A DNA stretch of 64,000 bases from Mycteria americana (Eukaryota > Chordata > Aves > Ciconiiformes > Ciconiidae): NCBI RefSeq assembly GCF_035582795.1, contig NC_134390.1, positions 2,061,560 to 2,125,559 on the forward strand, given 5' to 3'. Shown here one piece after another: positions 23,190-37,600 of the stretch (the stretch's first letter is position 1; each line of letters opens with the position of its first letter). The notes under the pieces were generated by a model. It was not told the origin of the DNA and made no database searches. It saw only the letters and a program-made list of their open reading frames with translations. The translations under genes were made by a program, and so were the position numbers.

Positions 23190-23610
23190 TGCCCAGCGAC
23201 GCAGCCGGGACCGGGTGGCCGCTGTGCTGCGGGGACGCGGTTGGCACGATGGGTGGTGGGACGCGGCTGTCCAGGGACGTGGCACGGCTGGCACTGCGCG
23301 GCCGTGGTGTGGCCAGCACCGCACGCGTGCAAGAGCCACCGCTCCACGGGGACGCGGCCAGCGTTGCCGGCACACGTGGGTCGTGGCACAGCCGGTGCCA
23401 GCTGCACACGTGGGTCACGGCTCTCTGGGGACACCGCTGGGACTGGCACACGCGTGACCACGGCTCGCCGGGGACACGGCTGGCGCTGGCACACGCGCGA
23501 CCACGGCTCGCCGGGGACGCCGCCAGCGCCGGTGACACGCGCGGGTCACGGCTCTCTGGGGACACCGGCACCCGCGTGGCCGTGTCCATCCCCGGTCCTG
23601 GCTGGGACCC
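23190..23610. repeat. Degenerate GC-rich minisatellite
   Basis: Phrases such as CACGGCTCGCCGGGGACRC, GGCTGGCRCTGGCACACGCG and GGGTCACGGCTCTCTGGGGAC recur with spacing near 55-65 bp, about seven divergent copies. Confidence 0.7.
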
Positions 23611-24065
23611 GCGGGGGCAGCGCGATGCACAGGGCAGGTCCCCCCCGCGTCCCCGCCGCGCCCGGGGCGGGACCCCCCCGTGCCCCCCCCGGTGCCCCCC
23701 GGTGCCCGCGCTCCGGTCGGTCACCGGCTGCCCGGCGACATCTGGCGGCCGCGGGCGGCACCGCGCCCCGGTCCGGGGGCACCGGTACCGGACGGGACCC
23801 CCCGGTCCCACGCGTGGGCACCCCCGCCGCCGTGCCCCCCCGCCCCGCGGGGACCCCGGGCCGGCCCCGGGCCGCGGCGGGTTTTGGGGGGCGGCGGGAG
23901 GCGGGGGGGGGGCCGGGGGGGCGGCGCTGGCGCCAGCGCGGCCCGAATTAGAAGGTGATTTTCTCGGCGGGGAGCGGGAGGGGTTTGGGCAGGAGCTGAG
24001 CCCACGGAAAGGGCCGCGCCGCCTTCCCCCGCGTCTGGGACACCCCGGGCCACGCCGGGCAGCGT

Positions 24066-24450
24066 GCCCGGCCGTGCCGAGCCGTGCCAGGCCGCGCCGA
24101 GCTACGCCGAGCCGATACAGGCTGTGCCGAGCCGTGCCGAGCCGTTCCGGGCTATTCCAGGCTTCGCCGGGCTGTGCCGAGCCGCGCCAGGCCGCGTCAC
24201 GCCGCGCCGAACCGTGCCTGGCCGTGCCGAACCGCACCGGGCCGTGCCAAGCCGTGCCGAGCCGCGCCTGGTCGCGCCGAGGCGCGTCGAGCCGTGCCGA
24301 GCCGCGCCGGGTCGCGCCAAGACGCACCAGGCAGCACCGAGCTGTGCCAAGCAGTGCCAGGCTGCGCCGCGCTGTGCCAAACCGCACTGAGCTGTGCTGT
24401 GCCGTGCCAGGCCGCGCCAGACCGCGCTGTGCCACGCCAGGCAACGCGGT
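24066..24450. repeat. GCCGNGCCGA-type 5/10 bp satellite-like tract
   Basis: Nearly 400 bp built from pentamers GCCGN / GCCAN / GCYGA arranged as ten-base units (GCCGTGCCGA, GCCGCGCCAG and relatives). It keeps all frames open, yielding spurious Arg/Ala/Pro-rich or Ala/Arg/His-rich frames. Confidence 0.9.
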
Positions 24451-24795
24451 CCTGCCGTGGCGTTGCCGTGCCGGGCGACGCCGAGCCGAGCCAGGCCCCG
24501 GGGCGGCCAGGGCAGGGCCGCAGCCACGCCGCTGTAGGCTGAGGTCGCCGACGCGGCTCGGGCCAGGCCCAGGACCCCGGTGCCGCGCCGGGCGCTCGAG
24601 GCGACATGTCAGGACGGGGGACGCGTGGGGTGACGTGGCCCCGGGGCTGCCCCGCGAGCGGCACCCCCCGGGGCGCGGGAGGACCTGGACGCCCGGGTCC
24701 CCCGCTGCGCCGGCTGCCCCGCGCCGTGACCTCCCGGCCGGTGTCACCGGGATAATGACAGGGTCGCGCAGGGGGGTGGGGGAGGAGCCGGTTTT

Positions 24796-24824
24796 AAATA
24801 ACGTGCAAATTGGACACGTTATTT
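24796..24824. other. Perfect 10 bp inverted repeat in an AT-rich island
   Basis: AAATAACGTG (24796-24805) and CACGTTATTT (24815-24824) are exact reverse complements around a 9 bp spacer CAAATTGGA. It sits in a 60 bp AT-richer island within about 70 % or higher GC DNA, roughly midway between the WNT1 and DDN 3' ends. Confidence 0.8.
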
Positions 24825-25231
24825 GTGCGGTTTCCTCTGGCCGCGGGGATCCTCCCCCCCCCCCGCAGCGTGACTAAGAGGTGGCGGCCGTCGGGGGGGA
24901 CGGTCCCCCCAAGTGACTCACCCGGGGTCCCCCCCCGGCCGTGACGTGGGGCCGGTGGCCACGGGCCAGCCCTGCTACGGTCACCTACTCATTACGGGGG
25001 ACCCGGTGGAGGGGGGGGGGGGGGGGCCGGCGTGTCCCGCCCACGCCGTGACGCGCTGCGGTGCCCGCCGGGACGCCCGGAGCCTCCAACTGACCCCAGG
25101 GGCAGGGGGTGTCCGGACGCCCGGGTCCTCGCTGGGGTGTGGGGGGACAGAGCCAGGGTGCGGGGGGGGCCGGGACCCCCCCCACCACGCACGCACAAGG
25201 GGCGGAGGCAGCGCACCGGGATCCCGCAGCC

Positions 25232-25237
25232 TTTATT
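25232..25237 (-). terminator. DDN poly(A) signal (AATAAA)
   Basis: AATAAA on the minus strand about 135 bp after the DDN stop. The short 3' UTR between is made of AAGCCCCGCCCC / GGCCACACC-type tandem phrases (25250-25370). Confidence 0.7.
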
Positions 25238-25371
25238 GGGGTCAGCCCGTGGGAACCACAGCCCCGAGCCCCGCCCCCGAGAGGGCCACACCCTGCCAAG
25301 CCCCACCCCACGTGGACCACACCCCACCAAGCCCCGCCCCGAGGGCACCACACCCCGCCAAGCCCCGCTCC

Positions 25372-26700
25372 TCAGGCTCGGGGGGGGCTGGCAGCCCCCG
25401 GGGGGGCCCCGGCGCTCTCCAGGCTGCTGCTGCTGCTGCTGTAGGCGCGGGCGTCGTGGCAGTGCCGCCACCGGGCCCCCCCCGCGCCCCCCTCCGCCTC
25501 CGAGTCGGAGTCGGGCGCCGTGTGCCGCCGGATGCGGGACACGGCCTCGCGCAGCGCCTGGGCGTACAGCACCGGCCGCCGCGGGGGAGGCCGGCCCCGG
25601 GGACCCCCGCAGCCACCCGGGCTCCGCCAGGGACTGCGGGGGCTGCCGGGGGGGTCCCGGGGGGGCGAGGGTGCCGCCGGAGGGGTGGCAGCCCCAGGGG
25701 CCGCAGGGGGGCTGCCCGGGGGGGCGGTGGGCACCGGGGACCCCCCGGCGTAGCGGACCTGCTGCCGCTGAGGGGGGGGGACGTACTGGGCCCGGACCAC
25801 CACGCGGGTGGCGTCGATGAGGACGTGCCCCCCCGTCCCCCGCCGCCCCCTGCTGCGCCCCAGGACCCGCTCCCGGCCGGCCACCGCCCGGGGCAGCGTC
25901 TGGCTGTGCCGGGGGGTGCCGGGCCCCCCCGGGGACGGCTGCGGCCCGCAGGGCCGCCGGTGCCCGGCCTCGGTGGCCGCCCGGGGCAGCGTGTGGCTCC
26001 AGCCCCCCGGTACAGCCCTGCGGCCCCAGGGTGCCGGCGGGGGACTACGGGGTCCCCGGGGGGGCCGGAGCTGCAGGGTGCGGTGGGGAGCGTCGTAGGC
26101 GGGGGGCGAGATGTAGGGGGGTGGCCCCCCACGGCGAGCGTGGGCCGCCTGCACCCGCTGCATGTGGGCCTCGTAGCTGGGGGGCCCCGACTCGCCCCCC
26201 GGCAGCGGGGGACGGGGCGCGCAGGGCGGGTGCCGGCCCCGGGGTCCGCTGCGCCCCGTCCCCTCGGGCTGTCCCGGGGGGCAGGGGGTGGGGGGCGCCC
26301 GGGGCCGGGTCTCGCACCCCGGGGGGGTCGGGGTGGCGAAGTCCTGCAGGCGGCAGGGGGGAGCGGGGGGCGCCGGGGGCCAAGGGGGGGCCAGCTCTGC
26401 CACGAAGCGCTTCTCCAGGTACCTGCAAGACAGAGACGGGGGCGTGAGGGGCGCGAGGGGCGCGAGGGGCCGCCCGGGCGGGGGCCGGGGTGCGGGACGG
26501 ACCCCCCCCGCCCTGCCCGTCCCCACTCACGCGTACTCCCCGGCGACGCGGCGGTAGGTCCAGGGGGGCGCGGGCCGGCACCCCGCGGCCATGCCCGCAG
26601 CCGGGCTGCAACACGTCACCGTGTCGATCTCCACCAGCAGCAGCTTGGTCCGCTCGCAGATCCGCAGGCGCCCCGCGCCCCGCTCCGCACCACCCAGCAT
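25372..26700 (-). CDS. DDN: DDN, dendrin
   Basis: Proline-rich adaptor of neuronal dendrites/postsynapse and kidney podocyte slit diaphragm. Two coding exons (26531-26700 and 25372-26422), like human DDN, give about 406 aa versus 711 in human. Conserved islands: N-terminal ERTKLLLVEIDTVTCC-like segment; PPxY motifs GPPSYEAH, PPPYISPPAYDAPHRTL (WW-domain ligands for MAGI/KIBRA-type partners); RHSQTLPRAV repeated as SHTLPRA; HVLIDATRVVVRAQYVPP; and near the C-terminus ALREAVSRIRRHTAPDSDSEAE. The stretches between are Pro/Gly/Arg-rich and not alignable by eye. The mammalian C-terminal tail after the acidic segment is largely missing. The ATG at 26700 is chosen because the frame is open upstream but loses similarity; the start is therefore uncertain. 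Confidence 0.88.
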
Positions 26701-27660
26701 GGCCCCGGGGGGGGTCCCGCCGCGGGGGGCCGGGGGGGCCCCGCAGCCGCGCGCTTGCCGGAGCCTCGGCAGAGCCACGCGCCCGCCCGCCCGCGGCCAC
26801 CGCCGCACGTGCGCCCCCGGGGACCCCCGCGCCCTGCCCGGTGCCACGGCCAGGCCGGTGGCCGTGGGGCGCGGTGCCCCCCCCAGGGCAGCCCCGGCGG
26901 CCGGGAGCCCGGCACACCGTGGGGACCCCGCCGGCCGTCCCGGGGGTGCCCCCCCCCCCCCGGGATCCCTTCCCCCCCCTGCGACAAAGCGAGGCGATGC
27001 CGGGTTTGGCACCGAGCGCTGCAGCCCACGCGGGCTCCGAGCGGAGCTTAGCAACCCTCCGGCGGCGGCATGGCAACGGCACCGGCACCAGCCCCCGGTA
27101 CGGCACCGGGCCCCCCCCCCCCCCCCCGGACCCCCCCAGCCCCACGGGCACCCGTCCCGGCTCTCACCTCGCACCGCTGCACCGGAGCCTGTGCCGGACT
27201 CCGGCGCTGGCGGGAGCCGGTGGTGGCGGGGGCCACGTCTCGGCCTCCCCCCCGGCCGGGAATGTGCCACGCTCAGCACGGCTGGGCCTCGCGCCTCCCC
27301 CGAGCGGCACCGGCAGCGAACCCAGGCGTCCGGGCTGCCGGCAACCCCCGCCAGCACCCCACGGGGACCCCAGCATCCCGGTGCTGCCCCCCGGCCTCCC
27401 CCAGCCCCTGCCCCGACACCCCCCGCTCACCGCGGTCGCCACCGGGAGGGTCCCCGCGTCCCACCGGGTCCCCGTCCCTGTCCCATCCCCAATCCCGGCC
27501 TTTTAGAAAAGCCACAGGCGGAACAAACAGGGATTTAGGGTCTGGGCGAGCTCAGCAGATTCCCCCTGTGCCGCGGGGGGGGCCGAACCCCCTCTCCGGG
27601 CACCCCCTCCCTCAGCACCGGCGGCCGGTGCCCCCCGCGCACCTCGCGGCGAGGCCGGGC
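26701..27660. other. DDN upstream region and spacer to PRKAG1
   Basis: GC-rich DNA with C runs, expected to hold the DDN promoter and 5' UTR. No TATA box, repeat family or further gene is recognised. A small AT-richer patch lies at 27500-27540. Confidence 0.5.
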
Positions 27661-27676
27661 TCGTGCCAGGTCCGTG

Positions 27677-27682
27677 TTTATT
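27677..27682 (-). terminator. PRKAG1 poly(A) signal (AATAAA)
   Basis: AATAAA on the minus strand, about 510 bp after the PRKAG1 stop, with a further AT-rich patch at 27810-27840. It defines a 3' UTR of roughly 0.5 kb. Confidence 0.65.
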
Positions 27683-28190
27683 CGCGGTTTCTCTCCACAC
27701 ACGAAGCGGTGGCGGGTGCAGACGGGGCCCGGCGGGGAGCGCGGCCGGGCGGGGGGGGGGCCCCGGGGGGGGGGCGCAGGGTGGCAACCCCGGGCCAGAC
27801 GGAGCCGAATAACGGCGATTAAAACCGAACTCGGTGAAACCCCGCGTGGGGGGCGCGGGGTGAGGGGGACGAGGGTCCGCACGGGGAACGGCCCCGGCCT
27901 GGAGGCGGCTGAACCCGGCCCTGCACCCCGGGGGGGTCGGGGGCGGCCCCCAGCACCCCACCGCCCGGCCCGCACGGCCTCGGGGCGCAGGGTGCGGCGT
28001 CGGGGGAGCCGCGGGCTCTCCCCGCCTTGGGAAGGGCTGGGGCGGCGGGGGGCCGCCCCACGGCTGGAGGTTATTGCTGGACGCTGCTGGTGAGTGGGGG
28101 CCCCGCCCTGGGCGTCCCCGTCGGCCCGGGGGGGGGGCACGGCGTGGCAGGAGAGGGAGGGTGGGGGCTGAATCCCCCCCCCCCAGCACC

Positions 28191-31548
<3,358 letters not shown>

Positions 31549-31880
31549 GGCCCCCGGTCCGTCCCGCCGCTGCCGCCGCCACCCCACTTCCGCCCGGCTC
31601 CTGGCACCCACTTCCGCCAGCACCTCCCACGTGACCGGAAGCGCTCGGCCCACGTGACTCATAACCGCGGGGCGACCTTTCCCCTCCCGCCGGGTCACGG
31701 TGGCCGGGAGGGGACACACGGGACGCCTCGGGGTCCCCTGGGGGAGGGCCACAACCCGGGGGGGGGGGGGGGGACGACATGGAGGGGGGGGGGCCCCAAC
31801 CCTGAGGGGCACCCAGGAGAGATGGGGGGGACACGGGCCCCCCCCCCCCCCCGCCGCCGCCCCAGGCAGGGAGGCAGAGC
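31549..31880 (-). promoter_or_regulatory. PRKAG1 promoter between PRKAG1 and the KMT2D 3' end
   Basis: CpG-rich 330 bp upstream of the PRKAG1 ATG. Seen: CACTTCCG twice (about 31587 and 31611) and ACCGGAAGC near 31635 (ETS/GABP-like), two E-boxes CACGTGAC at 31628-31635 and 31651-31658 (USF/TFE type), and TGACTCA at 31655-31661 (AP-1-like), overlapping the second E-box. No TATA box. The KMT2D transcript ends about 300 bp upstream on the same strand. Confidence 0.65.
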
Positions 31881-31884
31881 CGCC

Positions 31885-32082
31885 CGGCTTCTCACGCGCT
31901 TTATTTTAAAATAACATCCAGTGGTTCCGGTATTGGTAAAAACGGGATTTCTACACGCCCCGGCTATGTACAGCTCTGAAAGTTAAATTTCTCGTATATT
32001 TTCTGTTAAAACTTTCTCATTCCCCGCCCCCACTCTCGTTTTTTTTTGTCTTTCGTTTGTTTTTTTTTTTTTTCCTCCTCAT

Positions 32083-32115
<33 letters not shown>

Positions 32116-33112
32116 ATTTTTAACCTTAAACCTTTTTGCAGCTTTTGACGAGTTGCGGAAGCAGCTTTAAAGATCGCCCCGGCCCTGTCCGGTCCCCCCT
32201 GCACCGTCCTCGCCACACCGGGGGGGGGGGGGGGGGGGGGGGGATGGGACACGGGGGACACCGACCCCCTTCAGCCCCCCCCCCCCCCCCAGCCCTGAGG
32301 GGGCCAGACCCCCCCCCGGGGGCAGGAGGGGCCCCCCCACGCCGTGCGTTTGTGCGTTAAGAGATCCCGGCTCCCCCCCCCGAGCATCCCCGTGGGGTCC
32401 CCCCCCGGGGTGGGGTGGCCCTGGGGGGGCTGGGGGGGGGGTGTGGGGGGCCAGGGCTGGGGGGGGGGGGGTGTGGGGGGGCCCGGCCTGTAATGCCCAC
32501 TCGCTGCTTCGCTCTCCGAGACCCCCCCCCGCCTGGCAGGAGGCTCCAGCCCCCCCCTCCCCTTCCATCGCCTCGGAGATTGAGTTTAAAAATGCCGCGG
32601 CCCCCCCGTGCCCCTGCACCCCAAATCTCAGCCCAGCAGAGCACAAAGAGCCCCCCCCCCCCCCCCCGGCTAGTATATACAATATAAGGTATAAATAGAT
32701 AAATAACCGTCCCCTGCCCCGCGCAGCCCCAGCCCTGGGTGCTGCAGGCGGGGGGGGGGGGGCCCCCACCCGTCCCCCCCAGCGCTGGGGACGCGGGTCC
32801 GGCAGCCCCCGTCCCCCCCTCACGCCTTGGCACGTCGCAGGGCTGGGACCTCCCGGGGCGGGGGACGAGGCCGGGGGGGTCCCCCCACGCACCCCACCCC
32901 ACCCCCCCCCCGCCACGCCTCGCCCCGGGGACCCCGTCCACAGCCACGGCCGGAGGAGGGGGACGGGGGACACACACACACACACACACTGCGTCCCCCC
33001 CTGGAGCCCAAAAGGTGAGGGAAAGACCCCCCCGGGGGCCGGCTCTGGTGGCGGGAGGCTCTGCCCGGGGAGCAGGGGCTCACATTTAAAAACATCCAAC
33101 AAAAACACCACC

Positions 33113-33144
<32 letters not shown>

Positions 33145-33389
33145 AACACTTAAAATGAGGTAGGTTCGGGTGCAGAAGCTCCTCGTGTCTGTCGGGGGCC
33201 CTCGCCGCGGGCGCCTCCTCCCGCGCCGCCGCGTTCCGGGGTCTCGTCCACACGCACAAACAAAAAGAGATCAAAAAGGAACCGAGCGAGCTCTGGCCGC
33301 CGCGGCGCGACGGGGCAGAGCCCGGATTGTCGAGCTCAAGGAGTCTTGTGTTACCTTGGTAATTAGCGAGCAAATATTATTAGTTTTGT

Positions 33390-33436
<47 letters not shown>

Positions 33437-33801
33437 TAATCCAGGCCGGCTCCGAACTCGCTCCGGCTCCGCTGGGACCACTCTGCTCCCCCGTGGCTCC
33501 CCCACGAGGGAGGCGGGCGGTGGGGGGTGGTGGCGGGGGTCTCGCTGGACCCCCCCCCCTTTCCTTGCAGGACGAAGCAAAGAAAACCCTGAGTTGCCAG
33601 TTCGTCCGTCCGTCCGTCCGTCCGTCCTGCTCGGGCAGGGCCGGCGGCTCCACGGCGGCCGCCCTCACCGCCGGAGTCTCCGTGCCCCGGTCGCCGCCGC
33701 CGCCGCCGCCTGCCCGGCCGCCCTGGCACCTCCCGCGGCCCCGGGGGGGTCTTGGCGAGGTCTCCGAGGCGGGGGCGGCGGCCCCCAGCCCCTTTTCCCA
33801 G
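31885..33801 (-). other. KMT2D 3' UTR with long homopolymers
   Basis: Roughly 1.9 kb without coding sequence. Plus-strand homopolymers include T runs at 32065-32110, a G run at 32220-32243, A runs near 33112-33140 and 33393-33429, a (CA)n run at 32971-32990 and (CCGT)n at 33603-33627. Patches at 31905-32040 and 33340-33400 are AT-rich. Homopolymer lengths may be affected by assembly error. Confidence 0.7.
31900..31905 (-). terminator. KMT2D poly(A) signal (AATAAA)
   Basis: AATAAA on the minus strand within TTTTAAAATAAAGCGCG-like DNA, about 1.9 kb after the KMT2D stop codon, making a 3' UTR of about 1.9 kb. Confidence 0.65.
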
Positions 33802-34689
33802 CTAGTTCATCCACTTTCGGCAGTTCCAGGCTCCACAGTGGCAGGGGATCTTGTGCTGATCGTCCTCAAAGTCGAACTGGTAGTCGTAGGTGAGCTGGGG
33901 GGGAGCGGGGAGTCACCCACGGCACGGCACGCAGCCCAGCCCCCCCGTCCCCGGCCCCCCTCAACCCAACCCCCCCCCCCAGCCACCCCGTGTCCCCGCC
34001 TGACCTCCTCCCCCTTAGGGATGCGCCGGCTGGAGATGATGATGATCTTGTCCTCCTTGTCGAAGGTCACGACTTCGGCCACGCAGTTCGGGGCACACGA
34101 GTGGTTGATGTACCTGGGGGTAGGGGGGGGTGTCAGCGCCGAGCAGGGGGGGGGAGGCAGGACAGGCGGACGGTCACTGCTCCTTCCGAGGGGGTCCCAC
34201 CACCCCGAAGCCCCCCAACGCTCACCTGGCCGGGCCCCCCGTCAGCGTGGCGTCAATGACGTGCTCGTTGTTGATGCGGAACATGTAGATGCCGCGGTTC
34301 TGGGGAGGGAGAGGGCGTCAGCGGCTGCACCGAGCCCCCCCACATCCCACCCGAGCCCCCCCACATCCCACCCGAGCCCTCCCACATCCCACCCGAGCCC
34401 CACCTGCTCCTCGTAGATCTTCTCCCGCCGGTTAGCCACCTCGTTGCGGATGATGGTGCCGATGTACTCGATGACCATGGTGTGCTTCTCGATATCCTTG
34501 GCCGCGTAGAGCCCCAGCCCCTGGATGCGAGACCGCGCCAGGTAGACGTTGTTCTTCCACTCCGTCTTCAGGCGCCGGTACTGGGAGGACTTGGAGTGCA
34601 CGAACTGTTTGCTGTAAGGCGTGTTGGTCTCGCCCGTGAACGTGCTCTGGTAGGCCTTGGACATGCTTGTGCTGTTCAGGGTGTGGGGC
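33802..34689 (-). other. KMT2D: KMT2D SET and post-SET exons
   Basis: Exons 34404-34689, 34226-34299, 34005-34113 and 33802-33894. Motifs: [48 protein letters not shown], the SAM/substrate motif [21 protein letters not shown] and the zinc-binding post-[16 protein letters not shown] at the extreme C-terminus. All catalytic motif residues that I can check are intact. The WDR5-binding Win segment ([10 protein letters not shown]) lies just upstream in exon 34786-34916. Confidence 0.95.
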
Positions 34690-37600
34690 CTGCCGGGGCG
34701 GGGACACGAGAGGGAGTCAGAGCTGAGGGATCCCCAGGGATCCCCGGGGATCCCAGCTCTCCCGGTGGATCCCAGCCCCGCTCACCGCTTGTAGTGGGTG
34801 AGGATCTTGGGCTCGGAGCGGGCGCAGCCGGTGGGGTTGATCATCAGCGGCAGCTCCATCAGCGGATGGCGGCCGTAGCGGAACAGGTAGTTCTGGCAGC
34901 TCTCGACGCCGGGGAGCTGCCGAGGAGGGAGCGGAGGGGCCGTGGGTCGAGCAGCTGCCCCCGGCCCCACCGGCACGGCCACCAGCCCCTTTCCCGAGGG
35001 GGCTGACCCCCGGTGCGGAGGGGAGACCCCCTGCCCAGGACCTACCGACTCGGCGATGCGCAGCACCGCGTGCACCGTGAGACCGAAGAGCTCCTCGCCC
35101 TTCAGGTACTCGGGGAAGAGTCGCAGCATGTCGGCTTCCTTCCTCATCATCGCCACCGGCTCGATGATCCGGTTCCAGACGGCTGCCGAGGGAAGAAGGG
35201 GTTGGAGCCGGGGACCTGCCGCAGGCTGCCCGCCGGCACGGACCCCCAGCTCGGGACCCTGGGACCTCCCATCACCCCATCGGTGGGACGGGGTGGGGAG
35301 GAAGGCAGCGGGGAGGAAGGCAGCGGGCCGGCGCCTGCAGCTCCCTTACCCTGCGGCGAGGAGTCGGAGAAGACCAGATCCTCCAGGCCCTGCTCGATGA
35401 CTTGCACGACGAACTCGGGGCGGCCGTTGTTCTCGCAGATGGTGCAGCGGTAGCAGCAGCGGCGGTTGTTGGTCCGCAGGCTCCAGTAGATGCGCGTGGC
35501 CTCGTAGCCCACGGGGTAGAGGGCCGTGACGCTGTGGAAGTCGGCCATCTGGTGCGGCAGGAGCTGCCCGATGGCGTGGAAGACCAGCCCGCCCACGCGG
35601 AACATGTGGAGCCGCTCGCCGCGCTGGATGATGCTGGCGATCTGCTTCACCTCGTCCCGTTCGATGTAGACGCGTCGGAAGACGGTGAAGCTGCTCAGCT
35701 CCTGCTCGCAGGGGCCCTTCAGCTTGTGCAAGGGGCACAGCATGGTCTTGTCCTTGAAGAACATGCACTTGGCGCGGATGGCGCAGGCGAAGTGGTAGAC
35801 GCTGGGGCAGCGGATGCGGTTGCAGCTGTTGGTGGCACCGGTTTTCTGGCACAGGGAGCACTTGGTGAGCAGCCCGCGGTGCAGGGCCACCTCCACGTTG
35901 ATCAGGGCCCCTCCCTGCGTCTCGTAGACCTCCGTGGACCACAGGGCGCAGTTCAGGTGGACCCAGAGGTCGAGATCGAGGTTGAGCAGGCGGGCCGGCC
36001 CGTCCGTGGCCCCGTCGCCCTCCTCGTGGCAGAAGCAGCACTTGCGCAGGTCCCGCGGCACCTTTTCGGGGCGCAGGGTGGTGCCCAGCTTGTCGATGAA
36101 CTCCGCGATCTCCTTGTCACCGTCCCGCTTGGCCCCCCCTTTCTGGATGGTGACGAGGAAGCGCAGCCGTTTCCACCGCACTCCCTTCCACTTCTTCAGC
36201 CGGGGCCGCGCTTCGTCCCCGTCCTCCGGCGGCCGTGAGCGGGGCTTGAAGCGGGGCGGCGAGTGGGGGGCTGCGGCCCCTTCCTCCTGGGGGGCTGGCG
36301 AGGGGGCCGGCGGCAGGGGCGATGGGGGGGCTGGGGCTGCCTCGTGAGCTGCCTCGGGGTCGGGGACCCTGGCAGCCTCAGCGGGGCTGGATGGGGAGGG
36401 GACAGAGGGGGACAGCGGGGGTGAGGGCTCCTGGGGCATGACGGAGAGCTGCCGCACGTCCAGGTTGGAGACGTTGTTGACGTAGCAGTGGTGCAGGGTC
36501 TTCTCGGGTGCGGGGCTCTCCTGCGGCACGAGGAGGGGGGGGTGCGGGTCAGAGCGTCCCACGGATGGGGACCCCCAACTTCCCTCTGCATCGTGGTGAG
36601 GGGTCCTTGGCCCTGCAGGGACCCCACAGCACCCCACCACGCTCCCAGCTCTCCCCGACTCCTTCCACACGCTCCCGAGAGACTCGGCACCTCTCCCCGC
36701 AGAGGGAACCCGGCCCCTCAGGAAACCCCCCTGCAGCACCCTGCAATCGTGGGGGGACCTACAGGGACCCCCCCCACCTCTCTACGCGGTCACACTCTGT
36801 CCCAAAGGGTCCCCCTCCTGCACCCCCGCATAGCCACAGCCTCACAGGCACCCCAATGCCCCCCTCCCAGGGTCACAGCCCCGGAGGGCCCCCCCCCACC
36901 CCGCTGACCTGTCTGAGCAGCGTCAGGAGGTCCAGCTCGCCCTTGAGGCTGTACCCCGGCAGCACGGCATCAAACTGCTTCAGCCACTCGGAGCTGCTGT
37001 CCGGCACCTTCCCGGCCAGCGCCGCCTTCTCCTTGCCGCCGAGCACCCCTGCGAGAGAGAGAGACGGCCCGTCACGGGGCGCCCGGTCTGGGGACACGGG
37101 GGAGCCCGGCCCAGGGACACAGGGGAGCCCGCAGGGACGAGGCAGACGCTCACCAGCCACGTCTGTCTCCATCTTCTTGGCCTCGACCACGGCCGCTCGC
37201 ATGGGGCCGTCCGGGAACAGCACCTCATAGGAGCTGGGGATCTTCACGCTCAGCAGCTCGGCCATGGCCACCATCACCCCGTTGAGGTTCTGGGCGAGAG
37301 GAGGAGGGGATGGGTGCGGGGCCCCCGCTGCCACCACGTGGGGTCACCGCCGGGATCCCGAGGGTCTCGTCTGCCCCCGTCCCCTCGCTCACCTTGGCGG
37401 CCGCTGCGGACACCGTCAGCATGACAGAGACCTCGCTGCTCTTGCCCTTCTCCCACGGGGCGCCCGGGCCCGCTGCTCCCACCTTCCCAGGAGCGGCCCC
37501 GAAGGGCTCCGCGGCCTCGTAGGGCTTCGTGTCAGGGAACACTGGCGTGGGGAGAGGGGGGTCAGAGCCGTGCAGACCCAGCCCCACCGACAGCCACCCA

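Larger units (their letters stand above)
20230..25225. other. Gene-free WNT1-DDN interval
   Basis: Five kilobases without a supported gene; long open frames are products of repeats. It holds (TCYRTCC)-type pyrimidine repeats near 20340-20470, AT-richer islands at 21390-21735, 22840-23095 and 24785-24840, and three minisatellites (22036-22558, 23190-23610, 24066-24450). In mammals the neural-plate enhancers of Wnt1 lie downstream of the gene, i.e. in this position. Confidence 0.65.

Noticed and set aside
24064-24877. Ala/Arg/Pro-rich open frames near 24.1-24.5 kb
   Set aside because: Produced by the GCCGN pentamer tract, open in several frames at once.
33100-33430. A runs in the KMT2D 3' UTR as tails of retrocopies or SINEs
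   Set aside because: No target-site duplication, internal promoter or recognisable body sequence precedes them. They look like expanded homopolymers, possibly with length error.
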